Source: Bacteroidales bacterium (lineage in GTDB: Bacteria; Bacteroidota; Bacteroidia; Bacteroidales; UBA932). Taken from it: a stretch of DNA of 52,832 nucleotides. Position 1 is the first letter of the stretch; every line of letters starts with the position of its first letter. Below, piece by piece: positions 9,088 to 16,218 of the stretch. The DNA lies in assembly GCA_017482565.1 (NCBI GenBank), contig JAFUMO010000049.1, positions 1 through 52,832 of the forward strand, in the 5' to 3' direction. Under the pieces are notes generated by a model. The model saw nothing but the letters and a program-made list of their open reading frames with translations, was not told where the DNA came from and did no database searches. The position numbers and the translations under genes were made by a program.

Positions 9088-10248
9088 CTACAAAATTGGT
9101 TTCCCTACAACCTCAAGTCCGAGACCAGGTGCATCGTGTAGGGTAATCTTGCCGTCTACGATTGTCATACCCTTATAGCAGTCATTTGCAATGAGGAGGT
9201 TACCGTCAAGGTCCGCCCACTCTGTCTTAGGTGCAATCTGTGCCCCTGCCGTAATTGCACATGATGTCTCTGTCATACAGCCCACCATAAGCTTCATGTT
9301 CAATGACTCTGCAAGGCTGATCATCTCCCTTGCCTCCCTGAGGCCTGTACATTTCATCAGCTTTATGTTGATACCTGTATACGCACCGTGCAGCTTCTTG
9401 ATGTCCACAAGTCTCTGGCATGCCTCATCTGCAATGATTGGAAGTGGGGAATGTTCTGTAAGCCAAGCAGTCTCATCCAGCGCATATTTGCTCATAGGCT
9501 GCTCAATCATATTCACATTACGCTCGTTAAGCCAATTGATCATGTCCAAGGCATAATGTTTGTCTTTCCACCCCTGGTTCGCATCCACACAGATGACCGT
9601 ATCAGTTACGGAGCGGATAGTATTGATCATCATCTTGTCCTCAGCTTCTGTCCTTCCAAGCTTAACCTTGATAACCTTGTACGGAGATGCCTCCTTTGTC
9701 TTCTCCCTTACAACATCCTCGGTATCCAAACCTACTGTAAATGATGTATTAGGACATTTTGCAGGATCAAATCCCCATATCTTCCACCAAGGCTGTCCCA
9801 TCATCTTTCCTACAAGATCATGGAGGGCAATGTCAATTGCAGCCTTTGCTGCACAGTTGTTTATTGCTATTGAATCAACGTATTTCATGATATCCTCAAT
9901 GAGGAAAGGGGAGGCGAACTTGCCCAGGTCTACCTTCTTGAGGAAGTCCATTACAGATGCCTGTGTCTCACCCAGATATGGAGGCATTGCAGCCTCTCCG
10001 TAACCTACATAGCCATCCCAGGTGATTTTTGTAAGCACTATAGGGGTGGTGGTCCTTGAAGAGTTTGCAATTGTGAACACGTGTTTCATCTGGGCATCAT
10101 ATGGAACCCATGTAAGCTCCATTTTTTTGCTTCCCGATGATTTTCTGCCTCTCTCAGCCTGTGCAAAGATAGTTGCAGGATTAAGGACAGCAGCTGCTGC
10201 GGTAAGCAGGCCCGCTGATTTTAAGAAGGAACGTCTGTCTGTTTTCAT
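9088..10248 (-). CDS. Dipeptide epimerase (L-Ala-D/L-Glu type), enolase superfamily, with Tat-like signal
   Basis: A 386-residue enolase-superfamily enzyme of the muconate-lactonizing/dipeptide epimerase branch. The catalytic set is visible in order: KVKLGR (KxK base, about residue 196), CVDANQGW (metal Asp, ~220), MIEQP (metal Glu, ~246), IADEA (metal Asp, ~271) and NIKLMKCTG (second base Lys, ~296). The family inverts L-Ala-D-Glu to L-Ala-L-Glu in murein peptide recycling. The N terminus TDRRSFLKSAG followed by a hydrophobic stretch is a twin-arginine-type export signal, so this copy probably works outside the cytoplasm. The gene directly upstream encodes the peptidase that would supply its substrate. 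Exact dipeptide specificity is inferred. Confidence 0.88.
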   Translation of the reverse strand: MKTDRRSFLKSAGLLTAAAAVLNPATIFAQAERGRKSSGSKKMELTWVPYDAQMKHVFTIANSSRTTTPIVLTKITWDGYVGYGEAAMPPYLGETQASVMDFLKKVDLGKFASPFLIEDIMKYVDSIAINNCAAKAAIDIALHDLVGKMMGQPWWKIWGFDPAKCPNTSFTVGLDTEDVVREKTKEASPYKVIKVKLGRTEAEDKMMINTIRSVTDTVICVDANQGWKDKHYALDMINWLNERNVNMIEQPMSKYALDETAWLTEHSPLPIIADEACQRLVDIKKLHGAYTGINIKLMKCTGLREAREMISLAESLNMKLMVGCMTETSCAITAGAQIAPKTEWADLDGNLLIANDCYKGMTIVDGKITLHDAPGLGLEVVGKPIL

Positions 10249-10272
10249 ATAGCTATTCTTGTGTTTTCAATA

Positions 10273-11493
10273 TTAATACAATGTCTTGATTGACCAGATG
10301 TCTTTGCCCGCATCCACGTTGCCGAGTATACGCTGCGCCCTTACAAGACGTTTTGAACCGTCATAGTAGTTTGCATCTGTAGGGATAAGGCTGTTTATCC
10401 TCACCTTTGTTGCTGAGTGGATGAATATACCGTCTCCAATATAGATGCCCACGTGGGTGATGCGCTCCTTCTTCTCAGGGGTTGCCTTTGTACCGAAGAA
10501 GATGAGGTCACCTTTCTTCAGGTTTGCAAGAGCCTCTTTGGTGTACTCGCCGTCATTTACATATTTTGAGATGTCAACGCCGTCTCCGGTAAGGCACTGC
10601 TGGGAAGCATCCCTTGCAAGAACTATACCATTGAGGAAGTATGTTGATTTGCAGAAGCCGCTGCAGTCAACTGCCTTGATTGATGTACCGCCCCACATAT
10701 AAGGGACACCAATGAACTGTTTTGCAGTTTCAATGATGTTGTCTGCGGTAGGGTTGCGGCTGCTGAGCCATTTGTTGAAGTCCATTACATCCCTCTGTGG
10801 AATGTAGCCTTCCCTTCCGTCTGAAATTGCAACTTTCCTCCAGTAAATGCCGGCATTGCCAAGATCAATGAGAATGTTTCCCCATACGGCATCGCTTACC
10901 ATCTGGCTCTTTTCGCTGTTGTCCTCATAGATAGTGGTATATTTTGAAGTTACAATAACCTTGTCCTTAGCCTGGTATGCATCAAACTCCGCCTTGTCCA
11001 TGTATGTGATGCTGCCTGAAGTCACCCATGAAATGTAGCCCTCAGGGGTGATTGCCCTTGTCCAGCCCCCCTTCTTTTCAAGAATCTGAAGTGGAGTACC
11101 CATAAGGACCTGGGTTGCAGACTCTGCACTGTACTTGCCTGATGTGCGGAAGTTGATTACAGACTGGTTTGACACTCCGTAAACCTTGCCCTCAAGTGCT
11201 TTGTCGGGAAGGACCTTTATGCTGTCCATAACTGATATTCCCTTGTCCTGGAATGCCTGCACGTATGCTGCCTTTGCCTCAGGCTGGTTTGTAACGCCTT
11301 TGAGTGCATATCCGTTATCTGTCTTCTCCAGCTTCACCTCAAGGGTCTTGCTCCTGCCGTCCGGAGCGTACTGGCTTTTCATCTCCTTTGATATTGTCTC
11401 AAATGCAGCAGCTTCCTTTGTAACTTTTTCGCCGCCACAGCATCCGTAAAGGGCAACTATAGGCAATGTTGCCAACAGAATCAGTTTTTTCAT
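10273..11493 (-). CDS. NlpC/P60 gamma-D-glutamyl-diamino acid peptidase lipoprotein with SH3 domains
   Basis: A 406-residue protein: lipoprotein signal with lipobox LYGC (Cys 18), SH3b-like domains over roughly residues 95-235, then an NlpC/P60 domain (~255-400). The catalytic Cys lies in DCSGF and the His in THVGIYIGDG, with a further conserved IHSA. This architecture matches YkfC-type enzymes that cut L-Ala-gamma-D-Glu from diamino acid in murein peptides. It is followed after 24 bases by the dipeptide epimerase, the same pair as in the B. subtilis ykf operon. A -7 element upstream (11529-11536) suggests that it heads the six-gene minus-strand run. Confidence 0.9.
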   Translation of the reverse strand: MKKLILLATLPIVALYGCCGGEKVTKEAAAFETISKEMKSQYAPDGRSKTLEVKLEKTDNGYALKGVTNQPEAKAAYVQAFQDKGISVMDSIKVLPDKALEGKVYGVSNQSVINFRTSGKYSAESATQVLMGTPLQILEKKGGWTRAITPEGYISWVTSGSITYMDKAEFDAYQAKDKVIVTSKYTTIYEDNSEKSQMVSDAVWGNILIDLGNAGIYWRKVAISDGREGYIPQRDVMDFNKWLSSRNPTADNIIETAKQFIGVPYMWGGTSIKAVDCSGFCKSTYFLNGIVLARDASQQCLTGDGVDISKYVNDGEYTKEALANLKKGDLIFFGTKATPEKKERITHVGIYIGDGIFIHSATKVRINSLIPTDANYYDGSKRLVRAQRILGNVDAGKDIWSIKTLY

Positions 11494-11528
11494 AAGTAAA
11501 ACGGTGTTAGTATTCTAAATATAAGTTA

Positions 11529-11536
11529 CAAATATA
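11529..11536 (-). promoter_or_regulatory. -7 promoter element for the NlpC/P60-epimerase-SurA-OstA run
   Basis: The minus strand reads TATATTTG, a perfect TAnnTTTG Bacteroidales -7 element, 36 bases upstream of the ATG at 11493. No good -33 element is seen at the usual spacing. The upstream guaB terminator ends just behind it, so a fresh promoter is needed here. Confidence 0.55.
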
Positions 11537-11551
11537 GTAAAAAAACGGAAC

Positions 11552-11583
11552 AAAAAAAGGGAAGCCGCCATGAGCCTCCCTTT
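11552..11583 (-). terminator. Intrinsic terminator of guaB
   Basis: On the minus strand the stem AAGGGAGGC/GCTTCCCTT (one G-T pair) closes an 8-base loop and is followed by seven T. It lies 22 bases after the guaB stop. Confidence 0.85.
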
Positions 11584-11605
11584 CATTATCCTTGTCCCCG
11601 CAGGA

Positions 11606-13102
11606 TTATTTGTCCTTGAGGATTACATCATGCGCACCGCCCTCTACAATTGAGGTTGAAGACACAAGCGTAATCTTTGCGTTCTTCTGGAAATCAGGAA
11701 TGGTGATTGAACCGCAGCTGCACATTGTAGAGACAATCTTGCCAAGGGTAACCTCAAGGTTATCCTTCATCTTGCCGGCGTATGGCACGTAGCTGTCTAC
11801 TCCCTCCTCAAACTTCATTCCGCCACCTTTGCCGCCCATATCATAGCGCTGCCAGTTGCGGGCGCGGCTTGACCCCTCGCCCCAGTACTCCTTCACATAG
11901 TTACCGTTAAGGTAGAGCTTCTTGGTAGGAGACTCATCAAAACGTGCAAAGTAACGGCCCATCATAAGGAAATCCGCTCCCATTGCAAGCGCAAGGGACA
12001 TGTGGTAGTCGTGTACAAGACCTCCGTCACTGCATATTGGGACATATATTCCTGTCTTCTGGTAGTACTCGTCCCTTGCTGCAGCCACATCAAGGATTGC
12101 GGTTGCCTGTCCGCGGCCTATGCCCTTCTGCTCACGTGTAATGCAGATTGAACCGCCTCCAATGCCAACCTTTATGAAGTCTGCACCTGCCTCCACAAGG
12201 TAATCAAAACCTTCCTTGTCAACGATATTTCCGGCACCTACAAGCACCTTGCCATTGTATTTCTCCTTTATCCAGCCGATTGTCTCCTTCTGCCACTCGG
12301 AGAAGCCGTCTGACGAATCTATACACACCACATCAACTCCGGCTTCAACCAATGCAGGAACACGCTCCTTGTAATCCCTGCTGTTTATTCCGGCACCTAC
12401 AAGAAGTTCCTTGGTGTTTGGATCCAACAGCTCGTTAGGGTTCTCCCTATGTGAATCGTAGTCCTTGCGGAACACAAAATATACAAGGTTCTGGTTGTCA
12501 TCAATGATTGGAAGGGCATTCAGCTTGTGGTCCCAGATAAGCTGGTTTGCCTCTGAGAGGGTAATTCCAAGCTTGCCTACGGTAAGCTTCTCAAATGGGG
12601 TCATGAAATCCTTCACCTGGGAATCACGGCCGTCATGGTCTAACCTATAGTCCCTGCTGGTAAGCATTCCAAGAAGCTTTCCGTTAGGGGTGCCATCATG
12701 GGTAACTCCCATTGTGGTATGTCCTGTAGCCTCAATTATAGCCTCAACATCTGCAAGTGTTGCATCAGGGCGCACATTTGAATCACTTGGCACAAATCCT
12801 GCCTTGAACTTCTTCACTTTCCTTACCATCTCAGCCTGGCTCTCAATTGACTGCGAGCCGAAGATGAACGAAAGGCCGCCGTTACGTGCGAGTGCGATTG
12901 CCAGGCCATGGTCTGAAACCGACTGCATGATTGCAGAAACGAACGGGATATTAAGTGAAATCTTTGGTTCCTCTCCTTTCCTGTACTTCACAAGCGGGGT
13001 TTTCAATGATACATTCTGTGGTGTACACTCCTTTGTTGTAAGCCCGGGTATCAGCAGATACTCACCGAAAGTGCGGGAAACCTTCTCTATAATCTGAGCC
13101 AT
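11606..13102 (-). CDS. guaB: IMP dehydrogenase, protist/clostridial-like subtype
   Basis: Catalyses NAD-dependent oxidation of IMP to XMP, the committed step to GMP. The 498-residue form starts at the ATG giving MAQIIEKV; an in-frame ATG 15 bases upstream is possible. The TIM barrel is interrupted by two CBS domains (about residues 100-225, with [12 protein letters not shown] and ALPIID). The active-site loop [12 protein letters not shown] carries the catalytic Cys, and the flap and mobile region [17 protein letters not shown] follows. The N terminus ([14 protein letters not shown]) and the extended flap differ from the usual 490-aa form starting with a LTFDDVLL-type motif. They resemble, from memory, clostridial and Tritrichomonas enzymes. 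Own promoter and terminator, so probably monocistronic. Confidence 0.95.
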   Translation of the reverse strand: MAQIIEKVSRTFGEYLLIPGLTTKECTPQNVSLKTPLVKYRKGEEPKISLNIPFVSAIMQSVSDHGLAIALARNGGLSFIFGSQSIESQAEMVRKVKKFKAGFVPSDSNVRPDATLADVEAIIEATGHTTMGVTHDGTPNGKLLGMLTSRDYRLDHDGRDSQVKDFMTPFEKLTVGKLGITLSEANQLIWDHKLNALPIIDDNQNLVYFVFRKDYDSHRENPNELLDPNTKELLVGAGINSRDYKERVPALVEAGVDVVCIDSSDGFSEWQKETIGWIKEKYNGKVLVGAGNIVDKEGFDYLVEAGADFIKVGIGGGSICITREQKGIGRGQATAILDVAAARDEYYQKTGIYVPICSDGGLVHDYHMSLALAMGADFLMMGRYFARFDESPTKKLYLNGNYVKEYWGEGSSRARNWQRYDMGGKGGGMKFEEGVDSYVPYAGKMKDNLEVTLGKIVSTMCSCGSITIPDFQKNAKITLVSSTSIVEGGAHDVILKDK

Positions 13103-13133
13103 ATATATTTTCTCCAATTTTTAAAAAGTTTTG

Positions 13134-13164
13134 CAAATGTACTACTTTCTAAAATTTAGTACAA
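13134..13164 (-). promoter_or_regulatory. guaB promoter
   Basis: The minus strand has a -33 TTG, 20 bases of spacer and a perfect -7 TACATTTG (13141-13134), about 32 bases upstream of the MAQIIEKV start. Its place supports the shorter start. Confidence 0.75.
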
Positions 13165-13177
13165 CAAAAAATAATCA

Positions 13178-13185
13178 TATCTTTG
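13178..13185 (+). promoter_or_regulatory. -7 promoter element for the YhcH-family gene
   Basis: TATCTTTG matches TAnnTTTG and lies 39 bases before the ATG at 13224, divergent from the guaB promoter. The -33 region is weak (TTTAG at about 18 bases spacing). Confidence 0.6.
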
Positions 13186-13223
13186 CCGTACATTAGCAAA
13201 CAAATGGTTTTATAGATTTTATT

Positions 13224-13694
13224 ATGATACTTGATTCACTTAAAAGCTTTGAGAAATACCAGACCCTGCAGGAGGGTTTTGAGAAGGTTTACCAGTTCAT
13301 AAGGAAGAATGACCTATACTCGCTTGAGACAGGGAAATATGAGATTGACGGCAGGAAGGTATATTGCACAATTTCTGAGGGTGAACTCAGGGATGTGGAG
13401 GATGCCAAGCTGGAGATCCACGATTCATACATAGACATCCATGTGCTCCTTGACGGTTCGGAGACTATCGGGATTAAGGACAGGAGCAAATGCAATACAG
13501 ACAACACAAAGTATCAGGAGGCTGATGACATTGCCTTTGTGGATGACGAGCCTGAGAATTATGTAGTGCTTGGTGTTGGGAACATTGCAATTGTTTATCC
13601 TGCCGATGCACATGCACCGCTCCTTGGCACAGGCAATTTCAAGAAGGCCGTGTTCAAGGTACATGTGGGGAACAACAGGTCCAAACTGAACTAA
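13224..13694 (+). CDS. YhcH/YjgK/YiaL (EbgC-like) family protein
   Basis: A 156-residue cupin-like cytoplasmic protein of the DUF386 family, close to full family length (~150). Conserved features are the IHDSYIDIHVLLDG stretch, with acidic and His residues that bind metal in family structures, and the PADAHAPLLG motif near the end. Members act on or process sugars, including sialic-acid and galactoside metabolism, but the substrate of most is unknown. It is followed after 6 bases by the radical SAM gene, so the two are likely co-transcribed. No sugar operon surrounds it, so no specific substrate is offered. Confidence 0.88.
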   Translation: MILDSLKSFEKYQTLQEGFEKVYQFIRKNDLYSLETGKYEIDGRKVYCTISEGELRDVEDAKLEIHDSYIDIHVLLDGSETIGIKDRSKCNTDNTKYQEADDIAFVDDEPENYVVLGVGNIAIVYPADAHAPLLGTGNFKKAVFKVHVGNNRSKLN

Positions 13695-13700
13695 GCTGCC

Positions 13701-14630
13701 GTGGAGAAGCGGTACAATTCGTTTGTAGGGTATTTCCGGGAGAAGTATGGCCGCCGCCTGCAGAAGATTGTGGTGGATGCGGGTTTCACTTGCCCCAATA
13801 GGGACGGCAGTGTGGGGTTGGGAGGATGCACATACTGCAACAATGATGCATTCCATCCCAATTATTCCACTCCCGACAAACCCATCCTGCAGCAGCTGGA
13901 GGAGGGGATACAGTTCCATCTGAACAGGTACCGTACAACAGAGGACTACCTCGCCTATTTCCAGTCATATTCCAACACATACGCCCCCCTGGAGGAGCTG
14001 AAGGGGCTGTATGCCCAGGCTCTGGCACACCCTAAAGTAAAGGGAATAGTGATTGGTACCCGCCCCGATTGTGTTGATGAGGAAAAGCTGGATTACCTGG
14101 CAGAGCTTTCCAGGAAAACCATAGTGATTATAGAATACGGGATTGAATCCTGCTATGACAAGACCCTGCGGAGGATAAACCGTGGGCACGATTATGCCAC
14201 CGCAGTAAGGGCCGTGGAGGCCACCGCCGCAAGAGGGATACACCAGGGGGCACATTTCATCTTCGGGCTCCCGGGGGAGAGCAGGGAGGAACTGATGGGG
14301 ATGGCAGGGATGATAAGCCGCCTCCCGATAAATTCCGTAAAGTTCCACCAGCTTCAAATCATAAAGGGGACAGCCATGGAAGCCGAGTTTGCCCGCTGCC
14401 CTGAAGATTTCGTGCAGTTTGGACTGGAGGAGTACCTTGATTTCTTTGTGGATTTTCTTGAGCTGCTCAGGCCGGACCTCTACATAGAGCGTTTCGCCGG
14501 AGAGGTTCCGCCCCGCTTCGTGAACTCCACCCCTTGGGGCAAAGTGAGGAATGTGGAGCTGCTGAGGATGCTTGAGAAGAGGCTCCAGGAACGCAATACA
14601 TACCAAGGGGCAAGATATTCCGGAGAATGA
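13701..14630 (+). CDS. YhcC-like (TIGR01212-type) radical SAM protein
   Basis: A 309-residue radical SAM enzyme. The cluster ligands lie in CPNRDGSVGLGGCTYC (Cys at about residues 31, 43 and 46), which is the wide CX11CX2C spacing of the YhcC family rather than CX3CX2C. A GxxxG-like region (TRPDCVDEEKL), EYGIESCYDKTLRRINRGH and HFIFGLPGES follow the family order. Function is unknown; E. coli YhcC has been linked to RNA modification or redox roles without firm assignment. The start is GTG at 13701, 6 bases after the previous stop; no better ATG exists before the Cys motif. Confidence 0.88.
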   Translation: MEKRYNSFVGYFREKYGRRLQKIVVDAGFTCPNRDGSVGLGGCTYCNNDAFHPNYSTPDKPILQQLEEGIQFHLNRYRTTEDYLAYFQSYSNTYAPLEELKGLYAQALAHPKVKGIVIGTRPDCVDEEKLDYLAELSRKTIVIIEYGIESCYDKTLRRINRGHDYATAVRAVEATAARGIHQGAHFIFGLPGESREELMGMAGMISRLPINSVKFHQLQIIKGTAMEAEFARCPEDFVQFGLEEYLDFFVDFLELLRPDLYIERFAGEVPPRFVNSTPWGKVRNVELLRMLEKRLQERNTYQGARYSGE

Positions 14631-14698
14631 GTTGCCCCGTCCTGCACCCCTTATGCCCCTCCTGCCGGATATGGCATGAAGCTGTAGGGAATAGTGCC

Positions 14699-15358
14699 TT
14701 ATCTTTTCAGCTTGTAGCCCAGCATGGCCCCATCATAACTGTCAATCACTGCAGAAACAGCCGAGAGACTTGCCTTGCCGGTAAGTGAGCTGGCCAAGGA
14801 GGCAACTTTCTTGAAGAAGTTCATCAGCTGGGTAGCATCAAACATCAAGGCAAGCGATGTGCCTGTATTGGCATAGATGGCACTCACCCTACCCAAACCA
14901 ACCGTATTGTATTTGAATGTGATTGTGTTGTTCTCCTTGTCAAGAGTATATGTCCCCTTGAGGGTCTTTAACGATTTCCCTATCTTTACTGAATGAGAGA
15001 ATGTTGAATCTGCATTGAATGTGTATGAAAGTGACTCGTTCATGCCTATCTTGCCATACAGGCCATACAGCTTGTCCTCAATCTTGCCGGTGGCTGCCGC
15101 ACCTCCTGCCTGTGAAAGGAGATTGTCACTCTTGAACTGCACTTCAGGTTCCGAATATTTCCATGTACCTTCAATGGAGAGGTCCAGTTTTGAGACTGCA
15201 CCGCCTACCACATTCTCAAGAATTGATGTAACTGTACTCTTTGAGGCATCAGAACCAAGAATCTGGTTCAAAACAGACTGCACACCTGCCTGGGCGTTTG
15301 CCGCCGATACTGCAAGGCACATCACCGCCGCTGCAAATAGTTTCTTCATACTGCTCAT
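14699..15358 (-). CDS. Secreted DUF4923-like protein
   Basis: A 219-residue protein with a cleavable signal (MKKLFAAAVMCLAVSAANAQ, from the second Met; the first Met is 3 residues earlier). It has a helical N-terminal part and a beta-rich lipocalin-like part (LSIEGTWKYSEPEVQFKSD, then GTYTLDKENNTITFKYN). It resembles, from memory, the DUF4923 family of Bacteroidales, thought periplasmic and of unknown function. It is convergent with the radical SAM gene and divergent from rpsO; it appears to be a single-gene unit. Confidence 0.75.
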   Translation of the reverse strand: MSSMKKLFAAAVMCLAVSAANAQAGVQSVLNQILGSDASKSTVTSILENVVGGAVSKLDLSIEGTWKYSEPEVQFKSDNLLSQAGGAAATGKIEDKLYGLYGKIGMNESLSYTFNADSTFSHSVKIGKSLKTLKGTYTLDKENNTITFKYNTVGLGRVSAIYANTGTSLALMFDATQLMNFFKKVASLASSLTGKASLSAVSAVIDSYDGAMLGYKLKR

Positions 15359-15422
15359 GTTTTTAAATCTTCCGCAAATTTTAGTTCAAATTTGATGAAA
15401 TAGTTTAAAACTTCAAAAACAT

Positions 15423-15453
15423 TTTGCAGAAATGGAAATTATTCATACTTTTG
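15423..15453 (+). promoter_or_regulatory. rpsO promoter
   Basis: TTTG (15423-15426), 19 bases, then TACTTTTG (15446-15453): both elements of the Bacteroidales housekeeping promoter at ideal spacing. Expected transcription start is about 15460, giving a leader of ~34 bases. Confidence 0.8.
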
Positions 15454-15456
15454 CGC

Positions 15457-15470
15457 TCCCAATATTGGGA
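15457..15470 (+). promoter_or_regulatory. Perfect palindrome at the start of the rpsO leader
   Basis: TCCCAATATTGGGA is a perfect 14-base palindrome placed at the predicted transcription start of rpsO. It could be an operator or a small leader hairpin, perhaps tied to S15 autogenous control; nothing more can be shown. Confidence 0.4.
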
Positions 15471-15493
15471 CAAAACATTAAAAATCATTTGCA

Positions 15494-15769
15494 ATGGCTG
15501 AGTATTTGACATCAGACAAGAAAGCAGAGATTTTCGGCAAATACGGAAAGTCTAATACAGACACTGGTTCAGTTGAGAGTCAAGTTGCTTTATTTTCCTA
15601 CCGTATCGCTCACCTTACACAGCACATGAAGGAGAACCATAAGGATTATGGTACCCAGAGGTCTCTCCTCAGACTTGTCGGTAAGAGACGTAAACTTTTG
15701 GATTATCTGAAAGCTAGGGACATTGAGAGATACAGAGAGCTTATCAAGGCATTGGGTCTTAGAAAATAA
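15494..15769 (+). CDS. rpsO: 30S ribosomal protein S15
   Basis: A 91-residue basic protein that binds 16S rRNA and helps assemble the small-subunit platform. S15 signatures are visible: GSVESQVALFSYRIAHLTQH, then KDYGTQRSLLRLVGKRRKLL and RYRELIKALGLRK at the C terminus. Length fits the family (about 89). It is preceded by a strong promoter and followed by a terminator, so it is monocistronic here. In many bacteria rpsO lies just upstream of pnp on the same strand; here pnp is nearby but convergent. Confidence 0.98.
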   Translation: MAEYLTSDKKAEIFGKYGKSNTDTGSVESQVALFSYRIAHLTQHMKENHKDYGTQRSLLRLVGKRRKLLDYLKARDIERYRELIKALGLRK

Positions 15770-15787
15770 TCTCTCCACAAGGAATAC

Positions 15788-15820
15788 AAAAAGGGTTGCT
15801 GCCGCAACCCTTTTTCTTTT
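15788..15820 (+). terminator. rpsO terminator
   Basis: Stem GGGTTGC/GCAACCC (15793-15799 with 15804-15810), preceded by an A-run and followed by TTTTTCTTTT. The A-run makes it usable in both directions. Confidence 0.9.
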
Positions 15821-15831
15821 AGGCATAAAAA

Positions 15832-16132
15832 CTATTTCTTTTCTCCTATAAACAGTATTGTTCCGGTACTGAGTTCCCTGATAAGGAAGATGAACGGACG
15901 GTCTGCAATGAATTTCACCGGCCCCTGTGAATCTGCACCCGGCCCGGCACTTTCTCCAACCCCAACACCTGCCTTATCTGGTCCTGAGTCTCCCCCCGGG
16001 TCCCTGTTGCAAGCATGCTTTTTTACGTTGTCCTTTTGTGCAACAGCTTGTGTAACAAGCAAATAAAATCAGAATTGCAGGCAAAACCGCCGCGATTCTG
16101 ATTTTATTTATCTGAATACCAGAAAGTTGCAT
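15832..16132 (-). pseudogene. Serpin relic: signal peptide joined to a serpin C-terminal tail, internally deleted
   Basis: Reading the minus strand, an ATG at 16132 starts a lipoprotein-like signal (KIRIAAVLPAILILFAC). After a frame change the sequence GPVKFIADRPFIFLIREL then STGTILFIG ends at the stop at 15832. The latter is the serpin C-terminal signature: strands 4B/5B after the reactive-centre loop, F-x-A-D-x-P-F-x-F-x-I-R...TG-x-I-L-F-x-G. Nearly the whole ~350-residue serpin core is missing, and signal and tail are in different frames. It is therefore a decayed gene, not a working inhibitor. The tail identification is good; that the upstream signal belonged to the same gene is inference. 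The 5' part coincides with a nested palindrome. Confidence 0.6.
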
Positions 16133-16155
16133 AAAAGGACAACGTAAAAAAAGCA
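16016..16155. repeat. 140-bp nested inverted-repeat structure
   Basis: Outer arms 16016-16044 and 16126-16155 are inverted copies of about 29 bases differing by one base and one A/T-run indel (core ACGTTGTCCTTTT). Inside them, 16061-16075 and 16095-16109 form a second, perfect 15-base inverted pair (AAATAAAATCAGAAT). A small hairpin GCTTGT/ACAAGC sits at 16046-16060. It lies between the pnp terminator and the serpin tail. It could be a MITE-like remnant, a degenerate invertible segment, or a palindrome created by template switching. Confidence 0.75.
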
Positions 16156-16161
16156 AGGTAC

Positions 16162-16197
16162 AAAAAAACTCCCCTGCAATATAATGCAGAGGAGCTT
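16162..16197 (-). terminator. pnp terminator
   Basis: On the minus strand CTCCTCTGCA/TGCAGGGGAG (16194-16169, one G-T pair, 6-base loop) is followed by seven T. It lies 22 bases past the pnp stop. Confidence 0.9.
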
Positions 16198-16218
16198 TAT
16201 CAGTTGTCGGGAAGGGGA

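Noticed and set aside
11494-11510. AAAACGGT half-site resembling one arm of the candidate inverton
   Set aside because: No inverted partner was found nearby, so a second switch at the NlpC/P60 promoter cannot be supported.
13965-14606. 213-codon minus-strand frame opposite the radical SAM gene
   Set aside because: Shadow of a gene with intact cluster motifs on the plus strand.
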